Below are positions 7,475 through 16,005 of a stretch of DNA of 64,000 bases, in pieces. Source of the DNA: Gammaproteobacteria bacterium Ga0077536. GTDB taxonomy: Bacteria > Pseudomonadota > Gammaproteobacteria > Ga0077536. How positions within the stretch are numbered: position 1 is the first letter of the stretch; every line of letters begins with the position of its first letter. The notes below the pieces were generated by a model, which made no database searches, was not told the DNA's origin, and saw only the letters and a program-made list of their open reading frames with translations. The stretch lies in contig LNEL01000043.1 of the NCBI GenBank assembly GCA_001464935.1, forward strand, positions 1 to 64,000, read 5' to 3'. A program made the position numbers and the translations under genes.

Positions 7475-9298
7475 ATGCGCAAGGCCCCCCGCCCGACTGC
7501 CGGTCTGGACGATTTCAACTTGAGTGAACTGTCCAGACGCGTGTTCGGCCGTCAGGTGCCGAACGACGCCCTCGAGCGTTTCCGCACCAACACACTGGCG
7601 CTCGCCGGGGTCCTCGGGGTCATCGCCTGCTTCGCGTTCGAAATCGAGTTCCGGCTGCTCGGCGTCACGTGGCAGTCCGCCGGGACTTATCCCATCGCGG
7701 TCGCGATGGCCGCCGTGCTGCTGGCGCATCGCCGCCACGGACGCTTCGTCCTCACGTTGAACCTGCTGTTGTGCACGTTCTTCGCACTGACCGCGTTCTA
7801 TACGTATTTCCTGGGTGGCGTGCGTTCGGCTGCCATCTGGTGGTTCCTGGCCCTGCCGTACGTGACCGTGACCTGCGCATTGCCGCGGCTGGGCCTTTTC
7901 TGGTCCGCCGTGTGCGTCGTTGCCGTGCTGGTGTTCCTGGGCTACGAACAGGCAGGGCATGCCTTTCCATCGACGCCGGTGGCCGACATGCCACTCGTCC
8001 ACGTCGTGTCGTTGCTGCTGCTGTCCGCGCAGTTGATAGGTTTTCTGACGCTGCTCGAACGCGCGCGCACGGCGAGCACGCGGGAACTGCAGCACAGCAA
8101 CACGGCGCTGATCACGGCGCGCGACGAAGCGCTCGCTGCCGCGCATTCGAAAGCCGTGTTCCTGGCGAACATGAGTCACGAGATCCGCACCCCGCTGAAC
8201 GGCGTGCTCGGCATGGCGGAACTGCTCGGGCAATCGACACTGACCGATGCCCAGCAGCGCTTCGTGCGGACCTTGCGCCACAGCGGCGAACATCTGATGC
8301 ACGTGATCAACGACGTGCTCGACTTCTCCAAGCTCGAGGCGCGGCGCGTCGAACTCGAGCGCATCGCGTTCTCACCACGGGACATCGTCGAGCGGCTGGC
8401 CGAGGCGATGACGCTCGAAGCCAGGGCCAAAGGGCTCGCGCTCACGCTCGAGGTCGATGCCGACGTGCCGGCCATGGTGGTCGGGGATCCGTCCAGGGTG
8501 CGCCAGATCCTGTTCAACCTGACGGCCAATGCGATCAAGTTCACGCCGGCGGGCCGCGTCAGTCTGGCACTGCGCACGGGCCACGGGCACGTCGCGTCGA
8601 CACCGGTGCTCGAATTCGAGGTGGCCGACACCGGGATCGGCATCGGCGCCGATGAACTGCCGCGCCTGTTCAAGGCGTTTTCGCAGGCAGACGGTTCGAC
8701 CACCCGGCTGTTCGGCGGCACCGGACTCGGGCTCGCCATCTCGCGGGAACTCGCGCGGATGATGCACGGCGAGATCGAGGTCGACAGCGTGGTCGACGCG
8801 GGCTCACGCTTTCGCTGCACCCTCCGCTTCGACCACTGCGCGAGCCGCCCGGACGCGACTCAGCCCGAGCGGCCACCTGGCACGGTCCTGCCGTTCGACG
8901 GGTTCAGTCAGCCGCCGCGCGTGCTGCTGGTCGAGGACAATCCGGTCAACTGCGAAGTCGGCACGGCGATGCTCGAACAGCTGGGCTGCCGCGTCGAAGT
9001 TGCCCACGATGGCGCCGCCGCCCTCAAGCACTGGCTCGCGGGGCCATACGATGTGGTGCTGATGGACTGCCAGATGCCGGTGATGGACGGATACGCGGCC
9101 ACCCGCACGATTCGCGGCGAGGAGCGCGCGCGCAATCTGCCACGCACGCCTATCGTCGCGATGACGGCCAACGCGTTTCGCGAGGATCGCGACGCCTGTC
9201 TCGAGGCGGGCATGGACGACTTCCTGTCCAAACCCTATACGCTCCTGCAACTGAAGCAGGTGATCGAGGCTCACACCATCCGCGCCAGGGCCGCCTGA
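7475..9298 (+). CDS. Hybrid sensor histidine kinase / response regulator (second of tandem pair)
   Basis: A 607-residue paralogue of the preceding kinase with the same architecture: a multi-pass membrane input region (TNTLALAGVLGVIACFAFEI and later segments), HisKA with His235 in ANMSHEIRTPLNGVLGMAEL, HATPase_c (NAIKFTPAG, VADTGIGI, GGTGLGLAIS), and a receiver with Asp531 in LMDCQMPVMDG and Lys in LSKPYT. It starts 80 bases after the first kinase and is very similar along its whole length, so the pair arose by tandem duplication. The ATP lid reads STTRLFGGTGLG here and STTRPFGGIGLG in the first copy. Signal and output are unknown. Confidence 0.9.
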   Translation: MRKAPRPTAGLDDFNLSELSRRVFGRQVPNDALERFRTNTLALAGVLGVIACFAFEIEFRLLGVTWQSAGTYPIAVAMAAVLLAHRRHGRFVLTLNLLLCTFFALTAFYTYFLGGVRSAAIWWFLALPYVTVTCALPRLGLFWSAVCVVAVLVFLGYEQAGHAFPSTPVADMPLVHVVSLLLLSAQLIGFLTLLERARTASTRELQHSNTALITARDEALAAAHSKAVFLANMSHEIRTPLNGVLGMAELLGQSTLTDAQQRFVRTLRHSGEHLMHVINDVLDFSKLEARRVELERIAFSPRDIVERLAEAMTLEARAKGLALTLEVDADVPAMVVGDPSRVRQILFNLTANAIKFTPAGRVSLALRTGHGHVASTPVLEFEVADTGIGIGADELPRLFKAFSQADGSTTRLFGGTGLGLAISRELARMMHGEIEVDSVVDAGSRFRCTLRFDHCASRPDATQPERPPGTVLPFDGFSQPPRVLLVEDNPVNCEVGTAMLEQLGCRVEVAHDGAAALKHWLAGPYDVVLMDCQMPVMDGYAATRTIRGEERARNLPRTPIVAMTANAFREDRDACLEAGMDDFLSKPYTLLQLKQVIEAHTIRARAA

Positions 9299-9331
9299 AG
9301 CCGGCGGCTTGCAAGCCGATCGTGGCGCGCG

Positions 9332-10831
9332 TCAGCGCTGCGGCTGTGCTTCGCTCATCGCCTCGACGCGGCCTTCCGGCCCCACCGTTTCCAGTCTGAC
9401 CGGAAAGCCCCACAGTCGCGCGAGATGTTTCAGCGCATCCGCGCTGGCTGGCGCCAGCGGGCGCCGGCCACGCTGCTGGTGGCGCAGCGTCAGCGAACGA
9501 TCGCCGCGTCGATCGGCGCGCCATACCTGGATGTCCGGTTCCCGGTTGCCGAGATGGTACTGGGCCGCCAGCGCGGAGCGCAGGCGCCGATAGCCGGCAT
9601 CATCGTGGATTGCGGACACTTCGTAGGCGCTCTGCCGGTCATCGTCAATGATCGCGAACAGACGCAGTTCGCGCATCAGTTGCGGCGACAGGTACTGGGC
9701 GATGAAGGACTCGTCCTTGTAATTGCGCATGGCGAAGTCGAGGCTTGAAATCCAGTCGCTTCCCGCCAGATCGGGAAACCAGGCGCGGTCCTCGGCCGTC
9801 GGCGTCTCGCAGATGCGCCGGATGTCCCGCATCATGGCAAAGCCCAGTGCGTAAGGGTTGATCCCGCTGTAGCGCGGATGATCGAATGCGGGCTGCGCGA
9901 CGACATTGGTGTGCGAGGACAGGAACTCCAGCATGAACGCATCGTCGACCCTGCCGTCGTCGTACAGCCGGTTCAGCAGCGTGTAGTGCCAGAACGTGGC
10001 CCAGCCCTCGTTCATCACCTGGGTCTGGCGCTGCGGATAGAAATACTGGGCAAGCTTGCGCACGATGCGCACGATTTCCCGTTGCCACGGACTCAGCAGC
10101 GGCGCGTTCTTCTCAATGAAATACAGCAGGTTCTCCTGCGGCTCCGACGGAAACACGTCGCCGATGTCATGGCCGGGCCCGGCGTCGCGCTGGGGCAGGG
10201 TGCGCCACAGTTCATTGACGGCGTCCTGCTGCTGGGCTTCGCGGGTGCGCTGGCGCGCCTGCTCCTGCAGCGGCGACAGGTGCGCGGGCCGTTTGCAGCG
10301 ATCGACCCCGTAATTGCGCAGCGCATGACAGGAGTCGAGCACCTCCTCGACGGCAGCCTCGCCGTAGCGCTGTTCGCAGTCGCGGATGTAATCGCGGGCG
10401 AACAACAGGTAGTCGATGATTGAATCGGCAGTGGTCCAGGTCCTGAACAGGTAATTGCCCTTGAAGAACGAGTTGTGGCCGAAACTCGCGTGCGCGATCA
10501 CCAATGCCTGCATCGGCATCGTGTTCTCTTCCATCAGGTAGGCGATGCAGGGATTGGAATTGAGCACGATTTCATAGGCCAAGCCCATTTCACCGCGTCT
10601 GTAACGTTGCTCGACGGCGACGAACTCCTTGCCGTAGGACCAGTGGCTGTAACCCACGGGCATGCCTATCGACGAATAGGCATCCATCATCTGTTCGGCG
10701 CTGACGATCTCGATCTGGTTCGGGTAGGTGTCGAGGCGATAGTCGGCCGCAATCTCCGCGATCGCGCGTTCGTAGGCTTCGATCAGATCGAAGTTCCATT
10801 CTGAGCCGGTCGAGATCAGGCCGGGGCGCAT
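9332..10831 (-). CDS. ycgB: SpoVR family protein (YcgB)
   Basis: A 499-residue cytoplasmic protein of the SpoVR/YcgB family, third gene of the conserved prkA-yeaH-ycgB operon. Diagnostic stretches include YPNQIEIVSAEQMMDAYSS, VGYSHWSYGKEF, NPCIAYLMEENT and AHASFGHNSFFKGNYLF. The biochemical function is unsettled. In enterobacteria the three genes are induced together in stationary phase and nitrogen starvation. The start overlaps the end of the upstream yeaH-like gene by 16 bases, indicating translational coupling. Length matches the family (about 500-510 residues). It is convergent with the hybrid kinases. Confidence 0.93.
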   Translation of the reverse strand: MRPGLISTGSEWNFDLIEAYERAIAEIAADYRLDTYPNQIEIVSAEQMMDAYSSIGMPVGYSHWSYGKEFVAVEQRYRRGEMGLAYEIVLNSNPCIAYLMEENTMPMQALVIAHASFGHNSFFKGNYLFRTWTTADSIIDYLLFARDYIRDCEQRYGEAAVEEVLDSCHALRNYGVDRCKRPAHLSPLQEQARQRTREAQQQDAVNELWRTLPQRDAGPGHDIGDVFPSEPQENLLYFIEKNAPLLSPWQREIVRIVRKLAQYFYPQRQTQVMNEGWATFWHYTLLNRLYDDGRVDDAFMLEFLSSHTNVVAQPAFDHPRYSGINPYALGFAMMRDIRRICETPTAEDRAWFPDLAGSDWISSLDFAMRNYKDESFIAQYLSPQLMRELRLFAIIDDDRQSAYEVSAIHDDAGYRRLRSALAAQYHLGNREPDIQVWRADRRGDRSLTLRHQQRGRRPLAPASADALKHLARLWGFPVRLETVGPEGRVEAMSEAQPQR

Positions 10832-12081
10832 GTCGGCTGCCTGGCGAAGAGGGCGCGGAATACGGGGTAGATGTCGGCGGCGGTCGCGATTTTTCGCATT
10901 GCGAGATGCGGGCGTTCGCTGGCGAGCCTGGCGTATTCACGCCACAGCCCCTGTTCGTCGAAGGCACCGACCTGCACGTAAGCGTAATACTGCAAACGGG
11001 GCAGCAGGCTCTCGCGCAGCATCCCGGCGCAGCGCGGCGAGTCATCGAGCCAGTTGTCGCCATCGCTGGCCTGGGCCGCATACAGATTCCAGTCGTCGCC
11101 GCCGTAGCGGTCGTCGATGATCTGCTCCATCAGCGTCAGGGCGCTGGACACAATAGTGCCGCCCGTGTCGCGGGCGGAAAAGAATTCGTCCTCGGTGACT
11201 TCCGCGGCCTGCGTGTGATGCCGAATGAAAACGACCTCGATCTTGTCATAGGCGCGACTCAGGAACAGGTAAAGCAGGGCGAAGAAGCGCTTGGCGATGT
11301 CCTTGCGCGATTCGTCCATCGAGCCGGAGACATCGAGAATGCAGAACATGACGGCCTGCGTCGTCGGCTGAGGCCGCTGCACGCGGTTGTTGTAGCGGAG
11401 ATCGATGGTATCGAGGAACGGCACACTCGCGAGCCGTTTGCGCAGACGCGTCACCTCGGCCTCGGCGTCGCTGATCTCTGTGGCGGGGGACCCTGCGGCT
11501 TCCAGCGCGCTCAGGCGCTCCTCGGCCCGCTTCAGTTCGCCGCGCCGCGGCGTCTGCAGCACGCGCCGGCGGGCCGCCGCGCTCTTCAGCGAACGGATGA
11601 TGTTGACATTCGTCGGCACCCCGGTCTGGGTGTATCCGGCGCGCACGCTTTTCGTCGACGGAATCGTCGCCAGCCGCTTCTTGACCAGATCGGGCAGGGC
11701 GAGGTCCTCGAAGAAGAAGTCGAGAAACTCCTCGCGCGACAGCACGAACACGAAATCGTCTTCGCCTTCGCCGCCGTCGCCAGCCTGGCTCCCGCTTCCG
11801 CCCGCTCCGCCGTCGGGTTTCGGCAGACGATCGCCGGCGATGAACTCCTTGTTGCCGGGATGCACGGCTTCCCGCTCCCCGCCGGGACCATGGTGGAAGA
11901 AGGGTTCCGCGATGTCCTTGCGCTGGATGTCGACCCGTTCGCCGCGGTCGAGATCGGTGATGGAACGCTTGCCGACGGCGTCAGTCACGGCGCGGCGGAT
12001 TTGATCCTTGTAGCGGCGCACGAAGCGCTCGCGGTTCACGGCGTTGCGATGGCGTCCGTTCAATCTGCGGTCGACAATCAT
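10816..12081 (-). CDS. yeaH: YeaH/YhbH family protein (DUF444, von Willebrand-type domain)
   Basis: A 421-residue DUF444 protein. The N-terminal part is basic and glycine-rich (GRHRNAVNRERFVRRYKDQI, then a GGAGGSGSQAGDGGEGED linker). The C-terminal half carries a von Willebrand A-like domain with a DxSxS metal site in FCILDVSGSMDE followed by KRFFALLYLFLSRAY. In other bacteria the gene lies between prkA and spoVR, as here, and the protein is thought to act with the PrkA kinase. A gap of about 150 bases separates it from prkA, while it overlaps spoVR by 16 bases. Confidence 0.92.
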   Translation of the reverse strand: MIVDRRLNGRHRNAVNRERFVRRYKDQIRRAVTDAVGKRSITDLDRGERVDIQRKDIAEPFFHHGPGGEREAVHPGNKEFIAGDRLPKPDGGAGGSGSQAGDGGEGEDDFVFVLSREEFLDFFFEDLALPDLVKKRLATIPSTKSVRAGYTQTGVPTNVNIIRSLKSAAARRRVLQTPRRGELKRAEERLSALEAAGSPATEISDAEAEVTRLRKRLASVPFLDTIDLRYNNRVQRPQPTTQAVMFCILDVSGSMDESRKDIAKRFFALLYLFLSRAYDKIEVVFIRHHTQAAEVTEDEFFSARDTGGTIVSSALTLMEQIIDDRYGGDDWNLYAAQASDGDNWLDDSPRCAGMLRESLLPRLQYYAYVQVGAFDEQGLWREYARLASERPHLAMRKIATAADIYPVFRALFARQPTCAPA

Positions 12082-12234
12082 GCGGTAACCCCTAGTGCCA
12101 TCTTCCGCGAGGCAAGGTGCGTGTCTCGCGGCTCGTTGTCGCGTCCGGTACGGCCAACCCAGGTCGTCGCCGTACCCCGCCGCCGGTCGCCGCTGGCGTG
12201 CGGTGACCAGTGCCGGCCGTTCGGTGGACCTCTG

Positions 12235-14157
12235 TCACGATGATTTCCGCACTCGCAGATACCATTCGCACAGCAGGCGCACCTGCTTCTCGGTGTAACC
12301 CTTGTCGGTCATGCGGCTGACGAAGTTCTCGTGCTTCTTCTGGTCTTCGCTGGACCCCTTCGTGTTGAAAGAAATGACCGGCAGCAGATCCTCGGTGTTC
12401 GAGAACATCTTGCGTTCAATCACTTCACGCAGCTTTTCATAGCTGGTCCACGCCGGATTCTTGCCGCCGTGGGCAGCCCGCGCACGCAGCACGAAATTGA
12501 CGATTTCATTGCGGAAGTCCTTCGGATTGGCGATCCCCGCCGGCTTCTCGATTTTCTCGAGTTCCGCATTCAGCGATGACCGGTCAAAAATCTCGCCGGT
12601 GTCCGGATCCCGGTAGTCCTCGTCCTGGATCCAGTAATCGGCATAGGTCACGTAGCGATCGAAGATGTTCTGCCCGTACTCCGAATACGATTCGAGGTAG
12701 GCGGTCTGGATCTCCTTGCCGATCAGTTCCGCATAGCGTGTGGCGAGGTGGCCTTTCAGGTGCGCGAGGTACTTTTCCTCCTGCTCCTTCGGGAACTGCT
12801 CGCGTTCGATGGCCTGTTCGAGCACGTACAGCAGGTGGACCGGGTTGGCGGCCACTTCGGTATGGTCGAAATTGAAGACCTTCGACAGGATCTTGAACGC
12901 GAAGCGAGTCGACAGCCCCGTCATGCCCTCGTCGACGCCGGCGAAGTCGCGGTACTCCTGGTAGCTCTTCGCCTTCGGGTCGACGTCCTTCAGGTTCTCG
13001 CCGTCGTAGACGCGCATCTTGGAGTAAATGCTCGAGTTCTCCGGCTCCTTGATACGCGAGAGCACGGCAAACTGCGCCATCATCTCGAGCGTGCCTGGGG
13101 CGCAGGGCGCGTGCGCGAGCGAACTGCCCTTCAGCAGCTTCTCGTAAATCTTCACTTCTTCCGATACGCGGTAGCAGTAGGGCACCTTGACGATATAGAT
13201 GCGGTCGAGGAACGCTTCGTTGTGCCGGTTGTTCTTGAAGGACAGCCATTCGGACTCGTTCGAGTGCGCGAGAATGATGCCTTCGAACGGAATCGCCGAC
13301 AGCCCTTCGGTGCCTTTGTAGTTGCCTTCCTGGGTGGCGGTCAGCAGTGGATGCAGCACTTTGATCGGGGCCTTGAACATTTCGACGAACTCGAGCAATC
13401 CCTGGTTCGCGAGACACAGGCCGCCGGAATACGAGTACGCGTCGGCATCGTTCTGCGCATAGTGCTCGAGCATCCGGATGTCGACCTTGCCGACCAGGGA
13501 CGAGATGTCCTGGTTGTTCTCGTCGCCGGGCTCGGTCTTGGCGACGCCGATCTGTCGCAACACGGATGGATGGCGTTTGACGACGCGGAAGCGTGAGATG
13601 TCGCCTTTATATTCCTGCAGGCGCTTGATGGCCCACGGCGACATCAGACCGGTGAGATAGCGACGCGGAATGCCGTATTCCTTTTCCAGCAGTTCTGCGT
13701 CCTGGGTCGGCGAAAAGAGCCCCAGCGGGGACTCGTTGACCGGCGAGCCCTTCAACGCATAGAAGGGCATCACTTCGATCAGCGATTTCAGCTTCTCGGC
13801 GAGCGACGACTTGCCGCCGCCAACCGGCCCGAGCAGGTAGAGCACCTGCTTCTTTTCTTCGAGGCCCTGCGCGGCGTGCCGGAAGTAGGACACGATCTGC
13901 TCGATCGTTTCCTCCATGCCGAAGAAGTCGCGGAATGCGGGGTAGCGACGAATCAGCTTGTTGGCGAACAGTCGCGAGAGGCGCGGGTCTTTGCGCGTGT
14001 CGATCGTTTCCGGCGTGCCGATCGCCAGCAGCATGCGTTCGGCGGCGGACGCGTAGGTCGCGCTGTCCGTGCGGCAAAGCTCCAGATACTCCTGCAGGGA
14101 GTACTCGGTTTCCTGCGCGCTCTCATAGCGCGCCAGATACTCATTGAAAATACTCAT
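12235..14157 (-). CDS. prkA: PrkA family AAA+ serine protein kinase/protease (YeaG)
   Basis: A 640-residue cytoplasmic protein of the PrkA/YeaG family. The N-terminal AAA+ region has the P-loop GPVGGGKSSLAEKLK and downstream motifs such as AHSNESEW and NEAFLDRIYIVKVPYCYRV. The C-terminal PrkA domain resembles protein kinases. E. coli YeaG works with YeaH in adaptation to sustained nitrogen starvation. Length equals the usual 640-644 residues. The ribosome binding site GAGGAAG is well placed, and a consensus sigma-54 promoter lies about 120 bases upstream of the start codon. The gene heads the operon prkA-yeaH-spoVR. Confidence 0.95.
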   Translation of the reverse strand: MSIFNEYLARYESAQETEYSLQEYLELCRTDSATYASAAERMLLAIGTPETIDTRKDPRLSRLFANKLIRRYPAFRDFFGMEETIEQIVSYFRHAAQGLEEKKQVLYLLGPVGGGKSSLAEKLKSLIEVMPFYALKGSPVNESPLGLFSPTQDAELLEKEYGIPRRYLTGLMSPWAIKRLQEYKGDISRFRVVKRHPSVLRQIGVAKTEPGDENNQDISSLVGKVDIRMLEHYAQNDADAYSYSGGLCLANQGLLEFVEMFKAPIKVLHPLLTATQEGNYKGTEGLSAIPFEGIILAHSNESEWLSFKNNRHNEAFLDRIYIVKVPYCYRVSEEVKIYEKLLKGSSLAHAPCAPGTLEMMAQFAVLSRIKEPENSSIYSKMRVYDGENLKDVDPKAKSYQEYRDFAGVDEGMTGLSTRFAFKILSKVFNFDHTEVAANPVHLLYVLEQAIEREQFPKEQEEKYLAHLKGHLATRYAELIGKEIQTAYLESYSEYGQNIFDRYVTYADYWIQDEDYRDPDTGEIFDRSSLNAELEKIEKPAGIANPKDFRNEIVNFVLRARAAHGGKNPAWTSYEKLREVIERKMFSNTEDLLPVISFNTKGSSEDQKKHENFVSRMTDKGYTEKQVRLLCEWYLRVRKSS

Positions 14158-14276
14158 AGTCGCTTCCTCACGATGACGATTCCCGTGAGAGGTAATCCAA
14201 GCGACTCGCGCAGTGCCGGTTTGGTGTGGTCTTCTTGGCGCGGGTTGCCTCGACGACCTCCTTTGTTAGCTGAAAC

Positions 14277-14292
14277 TGCAAGCGCTGTGCCA
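14277..14292 (-). promoter_or_regulatory. Sigma-54 (RpoN) promoter of the prkA-yeaH-spoVR operon
   Basis: Read on the minus strand the sequence is TGGCACAGCGCTTGCA, a perfect match to the RpoN consensus TGGCAC-N5-TTGC(A/T), with the GG of -24 and the GC of -12 correctly spaced. Transcription would start near 14266, leaving a leader of about 110 bases before prkA. In E. coli the orthologous yeaGH operon belongs to the nitrogen-regulated, sigma-54-dependent genes, so the location makes sense. RpoN and its activator are not in this window. Confidence 0.85.
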
Positions 14293-14428
14293 ACCATCGC
14301 TGGCGTGGTTTCGCGGCGCCTTGTGTCGCTTGGACAACGACGATTCGAATTTTGTTGCGCAGGCGTGCGAAATAATTCACGCAATGGTCCCCGATGTGGC
14401 CTCACTTGAACAGCTTCGGTGCGTGCAT

Positions 14429-14442
14429 TGCCGCCTGCGGCA
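14429..14442. promoter_or_regulatory. Perfect palindrome, candidate enhancer-binding-protein site
   Basis: TGCCGCCTGCGGCA is a 6-bp inverted repeat with a 2-base centre, about 150 bases upstream of the predicted sigma-54 start. That distance is typical for the upstream activating site of a sigma-54 activator. It does not match the NtrC consensus well, and a GC-rich genome produces such palindromes by chance, so this is only a candidate. Confidence 0.2.
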
Positions 14443-14765
14443 TCACCCGGTGCAGTCGTTGCCGTCGGTAGCGACACCGTTGAATGCACGTGATTTATGT
14501 CCACGCGCGAGGCCCTTTGGCACGGCAGGGCCGAGCCGGCCTGCCGGGGCTTGCCGCAGCGATTGACCAATCGGGTGCGCTGACGAATCATTTTCGGGCG
14601 CGGCAGGTGCAGACACGGCGCCGGCATGGGGCGCTGGCGGTTTGGCGCGGCCGTCGGGGGATTGGCGGAGATGGTCACCGTGCCGGCAGACGCGGTAGGC
14701 TAGCGAGACGCGCGCAGGCAAGACCCTGCCGTGCACAGAAGAAGAACGAATGTATCGGAGGAGCG

Positions 14766-15287
14766 ATGGCTGGAGTTCACTTCGCCCTGTGGCTGAACCT
14801 CGTGCTGGTCGCGGGCACCGGCCTCGCGCAGGCCGCTGACTGCACCGGCGATCCCGGTCCGCGCGCGGCGGTCATCGGTTACCTGAGCGCGATGCAGGAG
14901 AAGCGCTTCGAGGATGCCTACGATCACGTCACAGCGACGATGACCGATGCCCGGCCGCGCGAGGAGTGGGCCGGGCTGCAGCGCAAGATGTTCGAACTCG
15001 GCGGCGTGAGCCTCGGCGATCCGGATGTCCGCGCGGTGCACCGGGCGAAGGCGGCCGACGGCAGCTGCGCGACGACGGCCAAGGTGCCGAACGTGCTCCG
15101 CGCGCAGGATGTCCTCAACAATCAGGGCAGCACCGAGTTCGAGGTCTACACCGTCGTGCTGCAGGACGGCACGTGGCGGATCGACGCGCAGGAAACGCTG
15201 TTCGACGAGGCCGCGATCAAGACCTGGTTCCCTGAAGACACCGTGCCCGAGTACAAGGGCACGGCGCCGACGGGCGCCGGGGACTGA
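14766..15287 (+). CDS. Small exported protein of unknown function (NTF2/DUF4864-like fold possible)
   Basis: A 173-residue protein with a clean signal peptide (FALWLNLVLVAGTGLAQA, cleavage before ADCTG) and a good GGAGGAG ribosome binding site that fixes the start at 14766. The mature part begins with a helix-rich stretch (RAAVIGYLSAMQEKRFEDAYDHVTAT in two parts) and ends with strands (EFEVYTVVLQDGTWRIDAQET). This is the layout of NTF2-like or DUF4864 periplasmic domains. Two Cys residues (ADC, GSC) may form a disulfide. I do not recognise a specific family. It reads toward the thioesterase and acyl-CoA ligase but is separated from them by about 160 bases. Confidence 0.6.
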   Translation: MAGVHFALWLNLVLVAGTGLAQAADCTGDPGPRAAVIGYLSAMQEKRFEDAYDHVTATMTDARPREEWAGLQRKMFELGGVSLGDPDVRAVHRAKAADGSCATTAKVPNVLRAQDVLNNQGSTEFEVYTVVLQDGTWRIDAQETLFDEAAIKTWFPEDTVPEYKGTAPTGAGD

Positions 15288-15450
15288 CTGCGCGCAGGCT
15301 GCCGGTCGCCGCCCTGCGCCGATGAGACCCTGATGATGGCCTTGCGCTCTCCCGCCCACCCGCCGCCGCGACCGGCCGCCACGGCCGTTCAGTTGCGCGG
15401 CTGCGGCGGACCACGACCCACGCGTAGGCGCCGGCACGGAGAGCCCCGTC

Positions 15451-15942
15451 TTGGTCGCTGAACGGGATGCCGCCACGGGCCTCGTGCGGCTCGTCATTGC
15501 GATCGACGACGCCTGGCTCGACGCGCGCGGCGAACTGGCGCCCCCGTTCTATACCGCGGTCTTCGATCTCGGCATCGATGCGCTGAAACAGGTGATAGGC
15601 ATCGACGAGACCTACCGCGAGCGTGAGCGACGTTCGACGGTCGCGCTGGAGGCGCATGTCGTGCTGCTGGCGCCGGTACCTGCCGGCAGCCGCGTGAGCG
15701 TGGAGACGCGCATCGTCGATTGCGACGCGAAACGCCTGCATGTGGCGCAGGAAATGCGGCTCGACGCCACGACCGTCGCGCTGCGCGAAAGCATGACGGT
15801 CAGCTTCGATCTCGATGCGCGCCGCAGCTGCCCGTTCGGCGCGGCCGTGGCCGCCCGCATCGACAGCCTGTACCAGGCCCAGCGGGTGTTGCCCCCTTAT
15901 CGCGGCCGCGCCGACCGCCTGGGCCTGGCGCGGCCCGCTTGA
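15451..15942 (+). CDS. Hotdog-fold acyl-CoA thioesterase
   Basis: A 163-residue protein of the 4-hydroxybenzoyl-CoA-thioesterase-like (hotdog) family. It resembles the carnitine- or betainyl-CoA thioesterases that sit beside acyl-CoA metabolism genes. Visible features are the central helix region (PFYTAVFDLGIDALKQVIG), the strand TVALEAHVVLLAPVPAGSRV followed by VETRIVDCDAKRLHVAQEM, and a final strand ESMTVSFDLD. The start is a TTG with the weak upstream element GGAGAG; the exact start is uncertain. It lies 63 bases before the acyl-CoA ligase, so a shared transcript in which it hydrolyses CoA esters made by that ligase or pathway is likely. Confidence 0.65.
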   Translation: MVAERDAATGLVRLVIAIDDAWLDARGELAPPFYTAVFDLGIDALKQVIGIDETYRERERRSTVALEAHVVLLAPVPAGSRVSVETRIVDCDAKRLHVAQEMRLDATTVALRESMTVSFDLDARRSCPFGAAVAARIDSLYQAQRVLPPYRGRADRLGLARPA

Positions 15943-16005
15943 ATTCCTTTTTCTTGAATCAATCACGGGCGCGCGACGGCCGCCCCACAGAGGAAACGAT
16001 TAGTC

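Larger units (their letters stand above)
14158..14765. other. Intergenic region between prkA and a small exported protein gene
   Basis: About 600 bases between divergently read genes. It holds the sigma-54 promoter of the prkA operon and a leader of about 110 bases with a GAGGAAG ribosome binding site for prkA. Further upstream is a GC-rich palindrome that could bind an enhancer-binding protein. On the other side GGAGGAG lies just before the start at 14766. Short frames here look non-coding. No RNA gene is recognisable. Confidence 0.6.

Noticed and set aside
9305..9318. Short palindrome CGGCTTGCAAGCCG between the second kinase and spoVR as a terminator
   Set aside because: The stem is only six base pairs with a 2-base centre and has no T-run on either side, so it could be chance in a high-GC sequence.
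14168..14380. Possible 70-residue basic protein upstream of prkA
   Set aside because: It spans the sigma-54 promoter, has no ribosome binding site and no recognisable fold, so the region is better explained as promoter and leader.
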